Source of the DNA: Niallia endozanthoxylica
GTDB lineage: Bacteria; Bacillota; Bacilli; Bacillales; Cytobacillaceae
Reading direction: 5' to 3'
Assembly: GCF_008710145.1 (NCBI RefSeq)
Contig: NZ_VYKL01000026.1
Span: 62,001 to 126,000, forward strand
Length of the DNA stretch: 64,000 nt
Shown: one piece after another, positions 42,262 to 51,751 of the stretch
How positions within the stretch are numbered: position 1 is the stretch's first letter
Layout: every line of letters starts with the position of its first letter
Notes under the pieces: generated by a model
Database searches by the model: none
The model's input: only the letters and a program-made list of their open reading frames with translations
Told to the model about the DNA's origin: nothing
Program-made: the position numbers and the translations under genes

Positions 42262-43263
42262 TTATTCTGGTAAAAATTCATTTGTGAATGCTTCTTCAGC
42301 ATTCAGTTTCTCTTCTAATAAACCATTTTCGTACATCCAATTGGCATAATTTGCCCAAACTTCAAGTTTCTGTTCTCCCCAGCGAGTAGCATCATCCTGA
42401 TATCGTGGTGAAAGCCATTCCTGACTCTTCTTCACCAATTCTGCATCAAGGTCAGGAGCTGCGGCGAGTAATATATCAGCAGCCTTTTCCGGGTTTTCAA
42501 TGGCATATTGGTACCCTTTAGCAGCAGCTTTGACAAATGCCTTCACAGTATCCGGATTTTTATTAATCATGGCTTCATTTGTAGCAAGTACTGGTGTATA
42601 GTAATCAAGCTTCTCACTGTAATCAGTTAAATAAATCATATTGATTTTCTCGCCGCGCAGTTCTGCCTCAACACCTGTCCAGCCGTAATAAATCCAAGCA
42701 AAATCGACATCTCGTTTAACAGCTGTAAAGAAGTCAGTATCCCCAATATTGATAATAGAGACATCCTCAGGATTTGCATTTTCCTGCTTCATTAAAGAGG
42801 CAATAACGGATTCTTCAACAGGCGATCCCCAGCCCCCGTATGATTTGCCGGCAAAATCCTTCGGTGTTTTTATATTTTTATCGGCAGGGGATGCAAAGCC
42901 TGATGTATTATGCTGAATAACAGCTGCAATTGAAACAATTGGAACCTCTTGTATTCGTGCTTGGGTGATACTTTCTTGATAGCTGACACCAAACTCTGCT
43001 TTTCCAGAAGCGACAAGTTGATCGGCCCCTGTTTCACCTGGCATGATAATATCAACTTCGAGGCCTTCTTCTTCAAAATAGCCTTGATTCTGTGCGGCAT
43101 ATAAGCCTGTATGATTAGTATTTGGTGTCCAATCCAGTACCAGGGTTACCTTTTTTAGTTTTTCTTCTTTCTCGTTCGTATCAGCTGACTTTTCATCAGA
43201 CTTTTCAGTATTACAGCCTGATGCAAAAAGAACAGCAATTAAAATGATAAGCCATCTTTTCAA
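42262..43263 (-). CDS. thiY: thiamine-precursor ABC transporter substrate-binding lipoprotein
   Basis: A 333-residue lipoprotein: lipobox FASGC with Cys17, then an SsuA/THI5-like periplasmic-binding fold (LVLDWTPNTNHTGLYAAQNQGYFEEEGLEV, QESITQARIQEVPIVSIAAV). NMT1/THI5-like proteins bind pyrimidine precursors such as formylaminopyrimidine. It is the first gene after the TPP riboswitch. No tenA or ylmB salvage genes are next to it in the window. Confidence 0.9.
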   Translation of the reverse strand: MKRWLIILIAVLFASGCNTEKSDEKSADTNEKEEKLKKVTLVLDWTPNTNHTGLYAAQNQGYFEEEGLEVDIIMPGETGADQLVASGKAEFGVSYQESITQARIQEVPIVSIAAVIQHNTSGFASPADKNIKTPKDFAGKSYGGWGSPVEESVIASLMKQENANPEDVSIINIGDTDFFTAVKRDVDFAWIYYGWTGVEAELRGEKINMIYLTDYSEKLDYYTPVLATNEAMINKNPDTVKAFVKAAAKGYQYAIENPEKAADILLAAAPDLDAELVKKSQEWLSPRYQDDATRWGEQKLEVWANYANWMYENGLLEEKLNAEEAFTNEFLPE

Positions 43264-43373
43264 ATTGAAATCCTCCTATGCTCTGAATAAATTGTTGAAG
43301 GTAATTGCCATAGATTAGAATAAAGGATTTATAAGGAAGTGCCTTTTGGACGGAAAATCTTGGAAAATAAAAA

Positions 43374-43404
43374 ATGCACTCAGTGCCCGACTGGTGCATA
43401 TTAA
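43374..43404 (-). terminator. attenuator of the TPP riboswitch
   Basis: On the minus strand ATGCAC-x-AGT / ACT-xx-GTGCAT forms a hairpin followed by a T-run, between the aptamer and thiY. TPP binding should favour it. Confidence 0.7.
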
Positions 43405-43430
43405 AAACAATAGCATGATTGTCTAGAATA

Positions 43431-43521
43431 TGTTCCCTCCGCCGGTATTAACCAGATCAGGTTCAAAGGGTTAGCATCAAATAAGGACGCACTCTCAACC
43501 GGCTTATCCGGTTCCCCTACT
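43431..43521 (-). promoter_or_regulatory. TPP riboswitch
   Basis: Read on the minus strand the THI-box landmarks appear in order: GGGGAACCGG, CCGGTTGAGAGTG, ACCCTTTGAACCTGATC, TGGTTAATACCGGCG and GAGGGAAC. It precedes the thiY-thiX-thiZ operon and should repress it when thiamine pyrophosphate is abundant. Confidence 0.96.
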
Positions 43522-43617
43522 ATTCTTACCTATTCAATTAACTCTATCCAATTATAACAAATTTCGACAATTTTAAAAGAAAAATGCAAAATAATGAAGT
43601 TCTTTTTAAAATTATGA

Positions 43618-43681
43618 TTTGTTTATCAACATGATTCGTTAACACAGCATAAAATGAAAGAATGCTGTGTTGGAATAACTT
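43618..43681 (+). repeat. solo copy of small palindromic repeat plus adjoining hairpin
   Basis: 43618-43650 (TTTGTTTATCAACATGATTC, then GTTAACACAGC) equals the two outer ends of the clover-leaf elements joined together, without the central part. AACACAGCAT (43641-43650) also pairs with ATGCTGTGTT (43662-43671). Confidence 0.55.
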
Positions 43682-43776
43682 TACTGTCCTTCCATGGTAA
43701 TAGTTGAGGTGTGGATTCAGCTGCTTATTCATGTTACGGTAATTTAGGCAGAAGAAAACGAGAAGGAGGAGATAGG

Positions 43777-44370
43777 ATGAAGAAAATATTCATCTTAACA
43801 GCTCTATTCGCCATGCTTCCGCTTTTTTTATTTCCTAATAATAAAATATTCGCGAAAACACTTGAGAGTGTAAAAATATATAAAGCAGAAACGGGAGACT
43901 CATTCCATGAAATTGGAATGGAAAACGGTGTATCAGAGTTAGAATTACAGAAAATTAATGATCAAACATATGTTGAGTCAGGAGAGAAATTGATTATTCC
44001 TGAATCAACAATTACAAATGAAGAGAAAGAACTATTAGCCAGATTAGTGACTGCAGAGGCAAAAGGAGAACCGTACGAAGGGAAAGTAGAGGTTGCAGCA
44101 GTAGTATTAAATCGTGTAGAGCATGAACAATACCCTGATACCATTGAAGAGGTTATCTATCAACAAAGACAGTTTGAGCCGGTTGAAAACGGGACAATTA
44201 ATCAGCCTGCGACACCGGAAGCCACACAAGCGGTAAACGAAGCTCTTGTCGAACAGGGAAAGGAGAACAGTCAATCATTAAATTTCTATAATCCAGATAT
44301 TGTGGAAAGCAAATGGCATGAATCGAAAACAGTTACGGCTGTCATAGGTAATCATGTGTTTACGAAATAA
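43777..44370 (+). CDS. LysM-type SleB/CwlJ-like cell-wall hydrolase
   Basis: A 197-residue secreted protein with a signal peptide (1-26), a LysM-like domain (about 33-75: YKAETGDSFHEIGMENGVSE, LIIP) and a Hydrolase_2 domain (82-197: LARLVTAEAKGEPYEGKVEVAAVVLNRV, typical of SleB/CwlJ spore-cortex lytic enzymes). Glu within TAEAKGEPY is the probable catalytic acid. ATG 43777 follows AAGGAGGAG; the frame runs 22 codons upstream. It could act in germination or in vegetative wall turnover (YkvT-like). Confidence 0.87.
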   Translation: MKKIFILTALFAMLPLFLFPNNKIFAKTLESVKIYKAETGDSFHEIGMENGVSELELQKINDQTYVESGEKLIIPESTITNEEKELLARLVTAEAKGEPYEGKVEVAAVVLNRVEHEQYPDTIEEVIYQQRQFEPVENGTINQPATPEATQAVNEALVEQGKENSQSLNFYNPDIVESKWHESKTVTAVIGNHVFTK

Positions 44371-44396
44371 CTCCGTTTTCTAAGCAGGGTTTTTTG

Positions 44397-44596
44397 TTCG
44401 CTTTGTTTAATAACATTGTTTATTTTTGACTCATCTAAAGCTGTACGATTATGAAATGACAGGAGAAAATTTGTTTTCTCCTGTCATTTCATAATCGTAC
44501 AGCAACCTTTCGGCATGGCTGAAAGGCGTGAGAAATATCCATTTCTCACGGATGAGTCAAAAATCTGCCTTATCAACATGATTCGTTAACATAGTT
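44397..44596 (+). repeat. clover-leaf element, copy 2
   Basis: The core is 44423-44563. It has a 13-bp closing stem (44423-44435 / 44551-44563), arm 1 44440-44503 (64 nt), arm 2 44506-44526 and arm 3 44527-44550. Spacings are identical to copy 1. Arm 1 differs from copy 1 at many positions on both strands of the stem while pairing is kept. The core is flanked by TTAATAACAT (44407-44416) and TTATCAACAT (44570-44579). It lies between the SleB-like gene and prfC. Confidence 0.85.
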
Positions 44597-44743
44597 TTTT
44601 TGTTAATAGTTTACGTATCTATAATATAGGGGAGTAATACGTATTAAGATTAATTTTTTTATTTCATATTGCAAACTCATGCGTGTAGTAATAAGATTTA
44701 AGTTATGAGTAAAATTTGAATGGAATAAAGTGAGGAATTATTC

Positions 44744-46324
44744 ATGTCTAAATCATTTATAAATGAAGTGCAGTCACGCCGCACTTTTGCTATCATATCC
44801 CACCCGGATGCGGGGAAAACAACATTAACAGAAAAGCTTCTTCTATTCGGAGGAGCCATTCGTGATGCTGGAACAGTAAAAGGGAAAAAAACCGGAAAAT
44901 ATGCTACAAGTGACTGGATGGAAATTGAAAAACAACGTGGAATCTCGGTTACATCAAGTGTCATGCAGTTTGATTACGATGATGCGCGTGTGAATATTTT
45001 GGATACTCCGGGTCACCAGGATTTCAGTGAAGATACGTATAGAACATTAATGGCTGTAGATAGTGCTGTGATGATTATTGATTCCGCAAAGGGAATTGAG
45101 GAACAAACGTTAAAGCTTTTTAAAGTCTGCCGATTAAGAGGGATTCCTATTTTTACGTTTATTAATAAATTAGATCGTGACGGAAGACCGCCGCTTGAAC
45201 TATTGGCAGAGCTTGAAGAGGTAATGGGGATTGAATCATACCCAATGAATTGGCCAATCGGGATGGGGAAAGAGTTTTTAGGAATTTACGATCGGTTCCA
45301 TAATCGGATTGAGCAATTCCGTGTAGACGAATCAGAACGCTTCATTGAATTAAATGATGAGGGAGAAATTGAGGAAGACCATCCAATGAAACAAAATGCA
45401 TTGTATGATCAAACGTTGGAAGAAATCATGCTCTTGAATGAAGCGGGGAATGAGTTCTCAAGGAAACGGATTGCTGATGGAGAATTAACTCCTGTATTTT
45501 TTGGAAGTGCTTTGACAAATTTCGGGGTCCAAACCTTCTTGGAGACTTATCTGCAATTTGCTCCATCTCCACAGCCAAGGGAATCAACCAATGGTAAAAT
45601 TGATCCGCTTTCAGAAAATTTCTCTGGTTTCATTTTTAAAATCCAAGCAAATATGAATCCTGCACACCGTGACCGTATTGCCTTTTTACGTATTTGTTCA
45701 GGTAAATTTGAACGGGGCATGACCGTTAATCTCCCAAGAACAGGCAAGCAGTTAAAGTTGGCTCAGTCAACTCAGTTTATGGCAGATGACCGCAGTACAG
45801 TTAATGAAGCAGTAAGTGGAGATATCATTGGTCTATACGACACAGGGACATACCAAATCGGTGATACATTAACGTCTGGAAAAGACTCCTTTCAATACGA
45901 GAAACTTCCTCAATTTACACCAGAATTATTTGTCCGTGTAACGGCGAAGAACGTCATGAAGCAAAAACATTTCCATAAAGGTATTGAGCAGCTCGTTCAA
46001 GAGGGTGCCATTCAGTTGTATAAAACGGTTAAATGGGAAGAAATCTTACTTGGCGCTGTAGGTCAATTACAGTTTGAAGTGTTCGAACACCGGATGAAAA
46101 ATGAATATAATGTTGATGTAGTATTAGAGCGTCAGGGATCGAAGATTGCTCGTTGGGTGGAAAATGAGAATATCAATGAATCTTTATCCAGTTCAAGAAG
46201 TTTACTTGTTAATGATCGTTATGGGAATAAAGTCTTTTTATTTGAAAATGACTTTGCCTTACGATGGTTTCAAGAAAAAAATCCGGATATTAAATTATAT
46301 AATCCAATGGATTCATCATCCTAA
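44744..46324 (+). CDS. prfC: peptide chain release factor 3
   Basis: A 526-residue translational GTPase: G1 SHPDAGKTT (19-27), switch/G2 region [11 protein letters not shown]3 [14 protein letters not shown] and G4 NKLDRDGR. The RF3-specific C-terminal domains include [14 protein letters not shown] and [21 protein letters not shown]. It recycles RF1/RF2 after termination. Many Bacilli, such as Bacillus subtilis, lack prfC, so its presence helps distinguish this lineage. A monocistronic unit. Confidence 0.95.
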   Translation: MSKSFINEVQSRRTFAIISHPDAGKTTLTEKLLLFGGAIRDAGTVKGKKTGKYATSDWMEIEKQRGISVTSSVMQFDYDDARVNILDTPGHQDFSEDTYRTLMAVDSAVMIIDSAKGIEEQTLKLFKVCRLRGIPIFTFINKLDRDGRPPLELLAELEEVMGIESYPMNWPIGMGKEFLGIYDRFHNRIEQFRVDESERFIELNDEGEIEEDHPMKQNALYDQTLEEIMLLNEAGNEFSRKRIADGELTPVFFGSALTNFGVQTFLETYLQFAPSPQPRESTNGKIDPLSENFSGFIFKIQANMNPAHRDRIAFLRICSGKFERGMTVNLPRTGKQLKLAQSTQFMADDRSTVNEAVSGDIIGLYDTGTYQIGDTLTSGKDSFQYEKLPQFTPELFVRVTAKNVMKQKHFHKGIEQLVQEGAIQLYKTVKWEEILLGAVGQLQFEVFEHRMKNEYNVDVVLERQGSKIARWVENENINESLSSSRSLLVNDRYGNKVFLFENDFALRWFQEKNPDIKLYNPMDSSS

Positions 46325-46331
46325 TAAGATA

Positions 46332-46367
46332 AAGACAGACCCTATAACATGGGGTTTGTTTTTTTAT
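46332..46367 (+). terminator. prfC terminator
   Basis: ACAGACCC / GGGTTTGT with a T-run, 10 nt after the stop. Confidence 0.75.
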
Positions 46368-46381
46368 TAGTCCTTATTAAC

Positions 46382-46414
46382 AAAAAAAGTCCGGTTTAGT
46401 TCCGGACTTTTTTT
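46382..46414 (-). terminator. terminator of the second spore-protein gene
   Basis: AAAAAAAGTCCGG / CCGGACTTTTTTT with a TTTAGTT loop; T-runs on both strands, so it also backs up the prfC terminator. Confidence 0.85.
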
Positions 46415-46431
46415 CCATTTTATTTGTTTTT

Positions 46432-46629
46432 TTATTGGTTTCTTCCTGATAATTGCGCTTGCGCTTGTTGCACTAAACGCTTGGTAATTTCTCCTCCAAC
46501 GGATCCGTTGGCACGCGAAACGGTATCAGAACCTAAATGAACACCGAATTCCTGAGCAATTTCATATTTCACTTGGTCAAGATATTGTTCTATACCAGGT
46601 ACAAGTAGTTTATTGCTGCTTCTTGACAT
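46432..46629 (-). CDS. alpha/beta-type small acid-soluble spore protein (major type)
   Basis: A 65-residue SASP with the canonical GPR cleavage region [10 protein letters not shown] and the DNA-binding signature [22 protein letters not shown] 46629 is 9 nt after AAGGAG; a TTG three codons upstream is less likely. It is closer to the consensus SspA/SspB type than the 86-residue protein at 10951. It coats spore DNA and is degraded by GPR at germination. Confidence 0.93.
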   Translation of the reverse strand: MSRSSNKLLVPGIEQYLDQVKYEIAQEFGVHLGSDTVSRANGSVGGEITKRLVQQAQAQLSGRNQ

Positions 46630-46873
46630 ACATGACAACTCCTTAAGGACTATTTATTAATATACAGAGAAAAAACTTCTCTGTATTAGTATTATGAGTA
46701 GTAGCGTTGAAAACATAAGTGGAAATGTTTTCGGTAAATTGCGGAAATCCCGCTAAGTCATTTATTCCCCTGCTCAAGAAAAAAGTTTTTTTATGAAAGT
46801 TCTTATATTCCTTTTAAAAGGAGGAAATATTCTTTAAGATAGGATTAGTTCATAGCGAAAGGAATTCTTTAAC

Positions 46874-48232
46874 ATGTGGAAAAAGCTAAAATTCAATCTG
46901 GATCATATTACTCCTGCACAAGCAATTATCTCTTTTTATTTTGTCGCTGTAACTGTTTCGGTATTATTGCTGCGGATACCAGCCGTACATAAGGAGGGAG
47001 TAGAAGTCGCGTTATTGGATACTATTTTTATAGCTATAAGTTCGGTAAGTGTGACTGGTTTGACTGTGCTTAATATATCTGAAACGTATAGTACTTTTGG
47101 AATATTTGTCCTTTTGTTTGTATTCCAGTTTGGTGGAATCGGTGTCATGACACTCGGGACTTTTTTTTATCTTATATTAGGAAAGAAAATTGGCCTGCGT
47201 GGAAGACAGCTGATTATGGTCGACCATAATCAGACGAATTTGGCCGGACTTGTTGCTCTTATTAGAGAAATCATTAGGATTATTTTATTAATTGAACTTG
47301 TAGGAGCGGTTATACTTGGATTTCATTTTCTTCAATATTATCCAAGTGCTGCAGATGCATTCATGCATGGCTTATTTGCTTCCATAAGTGCTACAACAAA
47401 TGCAGGCCTAGATATTACGGGTGCATCACTTATACCATATGCAAATGATTATTTCGTGCAATTAATTACGATTATCTTAATAACGCTAGGTGCCATCGGT
47501 TTTCCTGTATTAATTGAATTTAAAAATTATCTATTTCATAAAGAGACAATGGCACTGCCGTTTCGTTTTTCTCTTTTTACTAAAATTACAACCATTACCT
47601 TTGCAGCACTTCTTGTCATTGGAACCGTAATAATCATTATTTTTGAATTTCGGCATTATTTTAAAGATATGGTTTGGCATAAGGCCTTCTTCTATGCTTT
47701 TTTTCAATCTGCATCAACGAGAAGCGGTGGATTGGCAACAATGGATGTAAGTGAATTTTCGGATCCAACATTACTTGTCATTAGTGTGCTTATGTTTATC
47801 GGTGCTTCCCCAAGCTCTGTCGGAGGAGGGATTCGTACGACGACATTAGCCATTCTTATTTTATTTTTATTTCATTTTGCCCGTGGAAAGCGCCATATCA
47901 AAATCTTTAAGCGGGAAATACATGAGGAGGATATTACAAAAGCTCTAGCAGTAACCATATTAGCCGTTATTATGTGTATTACTTCAGTCATTGTTCTATC
48001 CGTTACTGAAAAGTTCTCTCTATTGAGTATTATATTTGAAGTAAGTTCAGCCTTTGGAACAACCGGATTATCAATGGGCATCACTCCTGATTTATCAACA
48101 TTTGGCAAATGGGTGATTATGGCTCTCATGTTTATTGGCAGAATTGGGCTGGTGTCATTTCTTTTAATACTCCGTGGAAAAGAACAGGATGTTAACTATC
48201 ATTATCCAAAGGAACGAATTATCATTGGCTAA
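46874..48232 (+). CDS. TrkH/KtrB-family potassium channel subunit
   Basis: A 452-residue Trk/Ktr potassium transporter membrane subunit with four pore-loop repeats: SVSVTGLT, SATTNAGLD, SASTRSGGLA and SSAFGTTGLS. Each supplies the single glycine of the simplified selectivity filter. Size and N-terminus (LTPAQAIISFYF-like) match KtrB/KtrD of Bacillus. The regulatory RCK partner (KtrA/KtrC) is not adjacent, as for ktrD in Bacillus subtilis. No c-di-AMP (ydaO) riboswitch is visible upstream. Confidence 0.92.
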   Translation: MWKKLKFNLDHITPAQAIISFYFVAVTVSVLLLRIPAVHKEGVEVALLDTIFIAISSVSVTGLTVLNISETYSTFGIFVLLFVFQFGGIGVMTLGTFFYLILGKKIGLRGRQLIMVDHNQTNLAGLVALIREIIRIILLIELVGAVILGFHFLQYYPSAADAFMHGLFASISATTNAGLDITGASLIPYANDYFVQLITIILITLGAIGFPVLIEFKNYLFHKETMALPFRFSLFTKITTITFAALLVIGTVIIIIFEFRHYFKDMVWHKAFFYAFFQSASTRSGGLATMDVSEFSDPTLLVISVLMFIGASPSSVGGGIRTTTLAILILFLFHFARGKRHIKIFKREIHEEDITKALAVTILAVIMCITSVIVLSVTEKFSLLSIIFEVSSAFGTTGLSMGITPDLSTFGKWVIMALMFIGRIGLVSFLLILRGKEQDVNYHYPKERIIIG

Positions 48233-48302
48233 ATGAAATAACAAGTAAAGGAGCTTTTCAGATAGAATGAAATTTTATATTTGAAATCCTTCATTATATA
48301 AG

Positions 48303-48334
48303 CAAAAAACGAGCATACATGCTCGTTTTTTTAT
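48303..48334 (+). terminator. terminator of the potassium-channel gene
   Basis: AAAACGAGCA / TGCTCGTTTT with a TACA loop and T-run. Confidence 0.9.
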
Positions 48335-48365
48335 TTTGTTGCCATTTTTCTCTCTCTATTAAAAG

Positions 48366-48401
48366 TTTGTTAATAATTTAGTCATATTTGCTATTTATGA
48401 T
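48366..48401 (+). promoter_or_regulatory. heptamer-pair promoter 1 (htrA-like operon)
   Basis: TTTGTTA (48366-48372), ATAA, TTTAGTC (48377-48383), 12 nt, TATGAT (48396-48401). The two 11-bp-spaced direct heptamers are typical of OmpR/PhoB-family response-regulator sites. The same layout is found at 53256 and 54882. Confidence 0.7.
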
Positions 48402-48434
48402 GATATTAAATAAGAGGATAAGGGGGACATGAGG

Positions 48435-49694
48435 ATGGACAATTTCAATGAGCCTATACCAAGTCCATTAAAACAAGAGAATAAAAAAAGAAAAACAAGA
48501 CTTTCAGGTCTTATGAATACCATAGCAGGTGGAATAATTGGTTCTGTACTAACAATAACCATTATTCCACATACTGATTATATTGATCATTTATATACAT
48601 CGATTGAGGAAAAAGTCTCACAGTTTTCAGAACAAGGGGGAAGTAATTCTTCATCAACTAATAGGGTAACTGTACAAAAAACGACCGCTGCGAGAGGTTC
48701 CTCGTTTTCATCTGTTGCAGATATGGTGGAAGTCGCATCAAAATCAATTGTTGGCATTGTTAATATGCAAACTCAAAGTCAAAATTATCGGTTACCAAGT
48801 GAAACAAATAACAATTCTGAAAAAGTAGAAAGCGGTTCTGGCACTGGGGTAATTTATAAAATCGATGGCAGCAAGGCTTTTATTGTAACCAATAATCATG
48901 TGATTGAAGGAGCAGACGAAATTGAAATTACAGTTGAAGGAGGCGAGAAAACAAAGGCTGAACTGATTGGGGCAGACCCGCTGACAGATATAGCCGTTTT
49001 AAAAATCGATTCTAAATATGCAGCAGCTTCATTAGACTTTGGAGATTCCAGCACATTACGTGCAGGTGACACAGTGTTAGCAATTGGCAACCCGCTTGGT
49101 CTGGATCTATCCAATACCGTCACACAGGGAATCGTCAGCGCAGTGGACAGGACGGTTTCTGTATCAACCTCAGCGGGGAATTGGGATTTGAATGTTATTC
49201 AAACAGATGCAGCTATCAATCCAGGGAATAGTGGGGGTGCTTTAGTTAATACGTCAGGACAGGTTATTGGAATGAATAGTTTAAAAATCGCAGAAGATGG
49301 TGTCGAAGGTTTAGGCTTCGCTATTCCTAGTAATGACCTTGTCCCGATTATTAATGAAATTATGGAAACCGGACAGGTAGAACGACCGTATATTGGGGTC
49401 GGTTTAGCAAGTCTTGAAGAAGTCCAGCAGATGTATACACAGCATTTACCTAATGATTTAGAAGGTGGTGCCATGGTCACAACTATTGACTCTGACTCGG
49501 CAGCAGCAAAAGCGGGACTTCAAGTACAGGATGTTATTGTTTCCATTAATGATTTAAAGGTAACAAACTCTAATGATTTAAGAAAATATTTATATAGTGA
49601 ACTTGAAATAGGAGAAAAAGTGTCTTTAAACATCTATCGCGGCAGTGAGTTGTTAAAAATTGAATTAACACTGACAAGTAAAAGTTCTAATTAA
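48435..49694 (+). CDS. membrane-anchored HtrA-like serine protease (S1C, PDZ)
   Basis: A 419-residue HtrA-type protease. It has one N-terminal membrane helix (about 27-46), a linker, a trypsin-like domain with triad His155 (TNNHVI), Asp185 (LTDIAVL) and Ser266 (GNSGGAL), and a PDZ domain (about 325-415). It degrades or chaperones misfolded exported proteins outside the membrane. ATG 48435 is preferred (AGGGGG 8 nt upstream) over the ATG two codons earlier. It heads an apparent htrA - membrane protein - pspA operon behind a heptamer-pair promoter, an envelope-stress setting similar to the CssRS targets of Bacillus subtilis. Confidence 0.92.
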   Translation: MDNFNEPIPSPLKQENKKRKTRLSGLMNTIAGGIIGSVLTITIIPHTDYIDHLYTSIEEKVSQFSEQGGSNSSSTNRVTVQKTTAARGSSFSSVADMVEVASKSIVGIVNMQTQSQNYRLPSETNNNSEKVESGSGTGVIYKIDGSKAFIVTNNHVIEGADEIEITVEGGEKTKAELIGADPLTDIAVLKIDSKYAAASLDFGDSSTLRAGDTVLAIGNPLGLDLSNTVTQGIVSAVDRTVSVSTSAGNWDLNVIQTDAAINPGNSGGALVNTSGQVIGMNSLKIAEDGVEGLGFAIPSNDLVPIINEIMETGQVERPYIGVGLASLEEVQQMYTQHLPNDLEGGAMVTTIDSDSAAAKAGLQVQDVIVSINDLKVTNSNDLRKYLYSELEIGEKVSLNIYRGSELLKIELTLTSKSSN

Positions 49695-49731
49695 TCCGCT
49701 TCCGCATTTCTGTGAAAGGAGGTGATAATAT

Positions 49732-50193
49732 TTGAGGAGACTATTTAGTTGGATGTTCATTCTATGTGCAATTGTGACAGCTTTTATATTAGGGTATAAA
49801 TCTGCAGCATGGATACCTATGGCAGATAGATGGTTATATACGTTTCTATATAACGAAAACTGGCAAATATTCCGTTCTTACATTGATTTAGGAATGTCTA
49901 TTGCTAGAGTAATAGGGAAAGTAGTGCTGATTCTAATTGGTTTGCATTTATGGAGACAATCCAAACATATAGGCAAATGGGTGGGAGCGGGTCTTATATT
50001 AATTATAAGCTTGTCATTTATACCAAGCATCCTTGCTATAGCAATAATCATGATGGCGGTGTTTATTGGATATGCAATTCACAAAATAAATCGTAAAAAG
50101 AGAAAACAAAACATACAGAGTGAATCTGCCTTACAAGAGGACAGGCAACATTATGCTGCTATCTTAGATAAATGGGACAACACAGTTCGTTAA
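49732..50193 (+). CDS. small membrane protein preceding PspA, copy 1
   Basis: A 153-residue protein with three to four hydrophobic helices (about 5-22, 58-75, 82-115) and a basic cytoplasmic tail ending in AAILDKWDNTVR. The start is TTG 49732 after AAAGGAGG. The protein at 53323 has the same plan and a matching tail (LDEWEKTIR), and each immediately precedes a pspA gene. By position it may be the membrane anchor for PspA, as LiaI is for LiaH. That role is inferred from context, not from clear sequence homology. Confidence 0.7.
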   Translation: MRRLFSWMFILCAIVTAFILGYKSAAWIPMADRWLYTFLYNENWQIFRSYIDLGMSIARVIGKVVLILIGLHLWRQSKHIGKWVGAGLILIISLSFIPSILAIAIIMMAVFIGYAIHKINRKKRKQNIQSESALQEDRQHYAAILDKWDNTVR

Positions 50194-50210
50194 AGGAGGA
50201 AATTAAGATT

Positions 50211-50882
50211 ATGGGGATTTTTAAAAGAATAAAGGATATGGCTTCGGCTGATATTCATAATAGATTAAACAAAATAGAGGATCCAATTGGAATGATGAAG
50301 CACTACTTAAGTGAACTAGAAAAAGACATTCAACAAGGGAAAAATACTTTGTCACAGCAATTATTCGTTGTGAAAAAATACGAAGCATTAATTGCCGAAA
50401 CAAATGAAACCATTGACAAAAGAGCGAATCAGGCGGAGCTTGCTATCAGTCAAAATGAAGATGACATGGCGAAAATGTTTATTGAAGAAAAGATTAATCA
50501 GGAGAATAGATTAGCATTCTATCAAACTCAATTAGATTCTGTGAAGAAACAAACAGAAGTTTTCATGCAGCAGTTAGAACGTCTTAAGGAAAAATATGAA
50601 GAGTTAACGAACCGTAAATTAACACTTATATCAAGAGCTGCAGCTGCAAAAGCATCATCTCATTTCGACCAATCTGTTACTCCACTTAACCCTGACAACG
50701 CTTTAAAAGGATTTTCCCGTGCAGAAGACAAGATCCTCGAGATGGAGGCTAAAGCTTCAGTCCATCATTATTTTATAACATCTGCAACTGTCGATCATAC
50801 TAAAAACTTACCTAGTTTATTAAATGCTCAAGTGGAGACAGAGTTAGCTAAGCTAAAAGAAGGTTTAGCGAAAAAGGCCTAA
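50211..50882 (+). CDS. pspA: PspA/IM30-family protein, copy 1
   Basis: A 223-residue PspA: an N-terminal amphipathic helix (MGIFKRIKDMASADIHNRLNKI), the conserved EDPIGMMKHYLSELEKDI segment and a long coiled coil to about residue 155. ESCRT-III-like PspA proteins form rods on stressed membranes and maintain the proton gradient. ATG 50211 follows AAAGGAGG. It is about 50% similar by eye to the second copy at 53841. It is the last gene of the htrA-like unit before a terminator. Confidence 0.92.
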   Translation: MGIFKRIKDMASADIHNRLNKIEDPIGMMKHYLSELEKDIQQGKNTLSQQLFVVKKYEALIAETNETIDKRANQAELAISQNEDDMAKMFIEEKINQENRLAFYQTQLDSVKKQTEVFMQQLERLKEKYEELTNRKLTLISRAAAAKASSHFDQSVTPLNPDNALKGFSRAEDKILEMEAKASVHHYFITSATVDHTKNLPSLLNAQVETELAKLKEGLAKKA

Positions 50883-50903
50883 GCCTGAGCAGGGAAAAGA
50901 ATA

Positions 50904-50935
50904 TAAAAGGGAGCGTTGTTTGCTTCCTTTTTTGC
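50904..50935 (+). terminator. terminator after pspA copy 1
   Basis: AAAAGGGAGC / GCTTCCTTTT with a GTTGTTT loop and T-run. It separates the htrA-like unit from the two-component genes. Confidence 0.8.
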
Positions 50936-51046
50936 CGTTTAAGGTAAGAGACAGGAAATAATAAATAGAAGATAGTTGATTCTTCATGGATTTCGATTTA
51001 AGTTTGTTACATAGAAATTATTTGTGCGGTTTAGGAGATGGAGTAG

Positions 51047-51751
51047 ATGAGAGTTTTAGTCATTGAAGATAATGAAAGTGTTGCTTCGATGTTAGAGATG
51101 TTTTTTATAAAAGAAGGAATTGAAGGTGAGTTTATTGCAGATGGATTAGAAGGCTATAATCGTTGTAAATCAGGCGAATGGGATGCTTTAATCATTGATT
51201 GGATGCTGCCGAGTATGGACGGAATGACGATTTGCCGCAAGATTAGGGAAGAAAAAAATTCAGTACCTATCATTATGCTAACAGCAAAAGACAGTGAATC
51301 AGATCAGGTGTTAGGTCTTGAAATGGGAGCAGACGATTATGTCACAAAGCCCTTCAGCCCATTGACATTAATGGCGCGAATAAAAGCTGTGACTCGCCGC
51401 TATCGTCCCAATCATCAAGATTCAATGGAAAATGGGACTTTAAAAACAAAGCATTTTCAAATTAATAAAGATACGAGAGAAGTTATTCTTAATGGAGGAT
51501 CTGTTCCAAACTTAACGCCGAAGGAATTTGATCTTTTGTATTATTTTGCTCAGCATCCGAAACAAGTTTTTTCTAGAGAACAGCTGTTAGAGCATGTTTG
51601 GGGCTATGAATTTTATGGAGATGAGCGTACGGTGGACGTGCATATTAAAAGGCTTCGAAAAAAAGTTGGTACACCAAACCAGCCATTTTTTCATACCGTT
51701 TGGGGGGTAGGTTATAAGTTTGATGAGGTCGTGACCCTTCATGAGAATTAA
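51047..51751 (+). CDS. OmpR-family response regulator
   Basis: A 234-residue regulator: a receiver domain with Asp51 as phospho-acceptor (LIIDWMLP), Thr79 and Lys101 as switch residues, then a winged-helix OmpR/PhoB DNA-binding domain (LTPKEFDLLYYFAQHP, ERTVDVHIKRLRKKVG, VWGVGYKF). Its stop overlaps the start of the kinase by 11 nt. It probably binds the heptamer-pair sites at 48366, 53256 and 54882, which lie around its own gene. It resembles the CssR/YkoG type; the orthology is not settled. Confidence 0.93.
   Translation: MRVLVIEDNESVASMLEMFFIKEGIEGEFIADGLEGYNRCKSGEWDALIIDWMLPSMDGMTICRKIREEKNSVPIIMLTAKDSESDQVLGLEMGADDYVTKPFSPLTLMARIKAVTRRYRPNHQDSMENGTLKTKHFQINKDTREVILNGGSVPNLTPKEFDLLYYFAQHPKQVFSREQLLEHVWGYEFYGDERTVDVHIKRLRKKVGTPNQPFFHTVWGVGYKFDEVVTLHEN

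Noticed and set aside
46640..46873. Possible c-di-AMP (ydaO) riboswitch upstream of the potassium-channel gene
   Set aside because: None of the conserved ydaO core segments could be found; only a 9-bp ATACAGAGAA-type hairpin is present.
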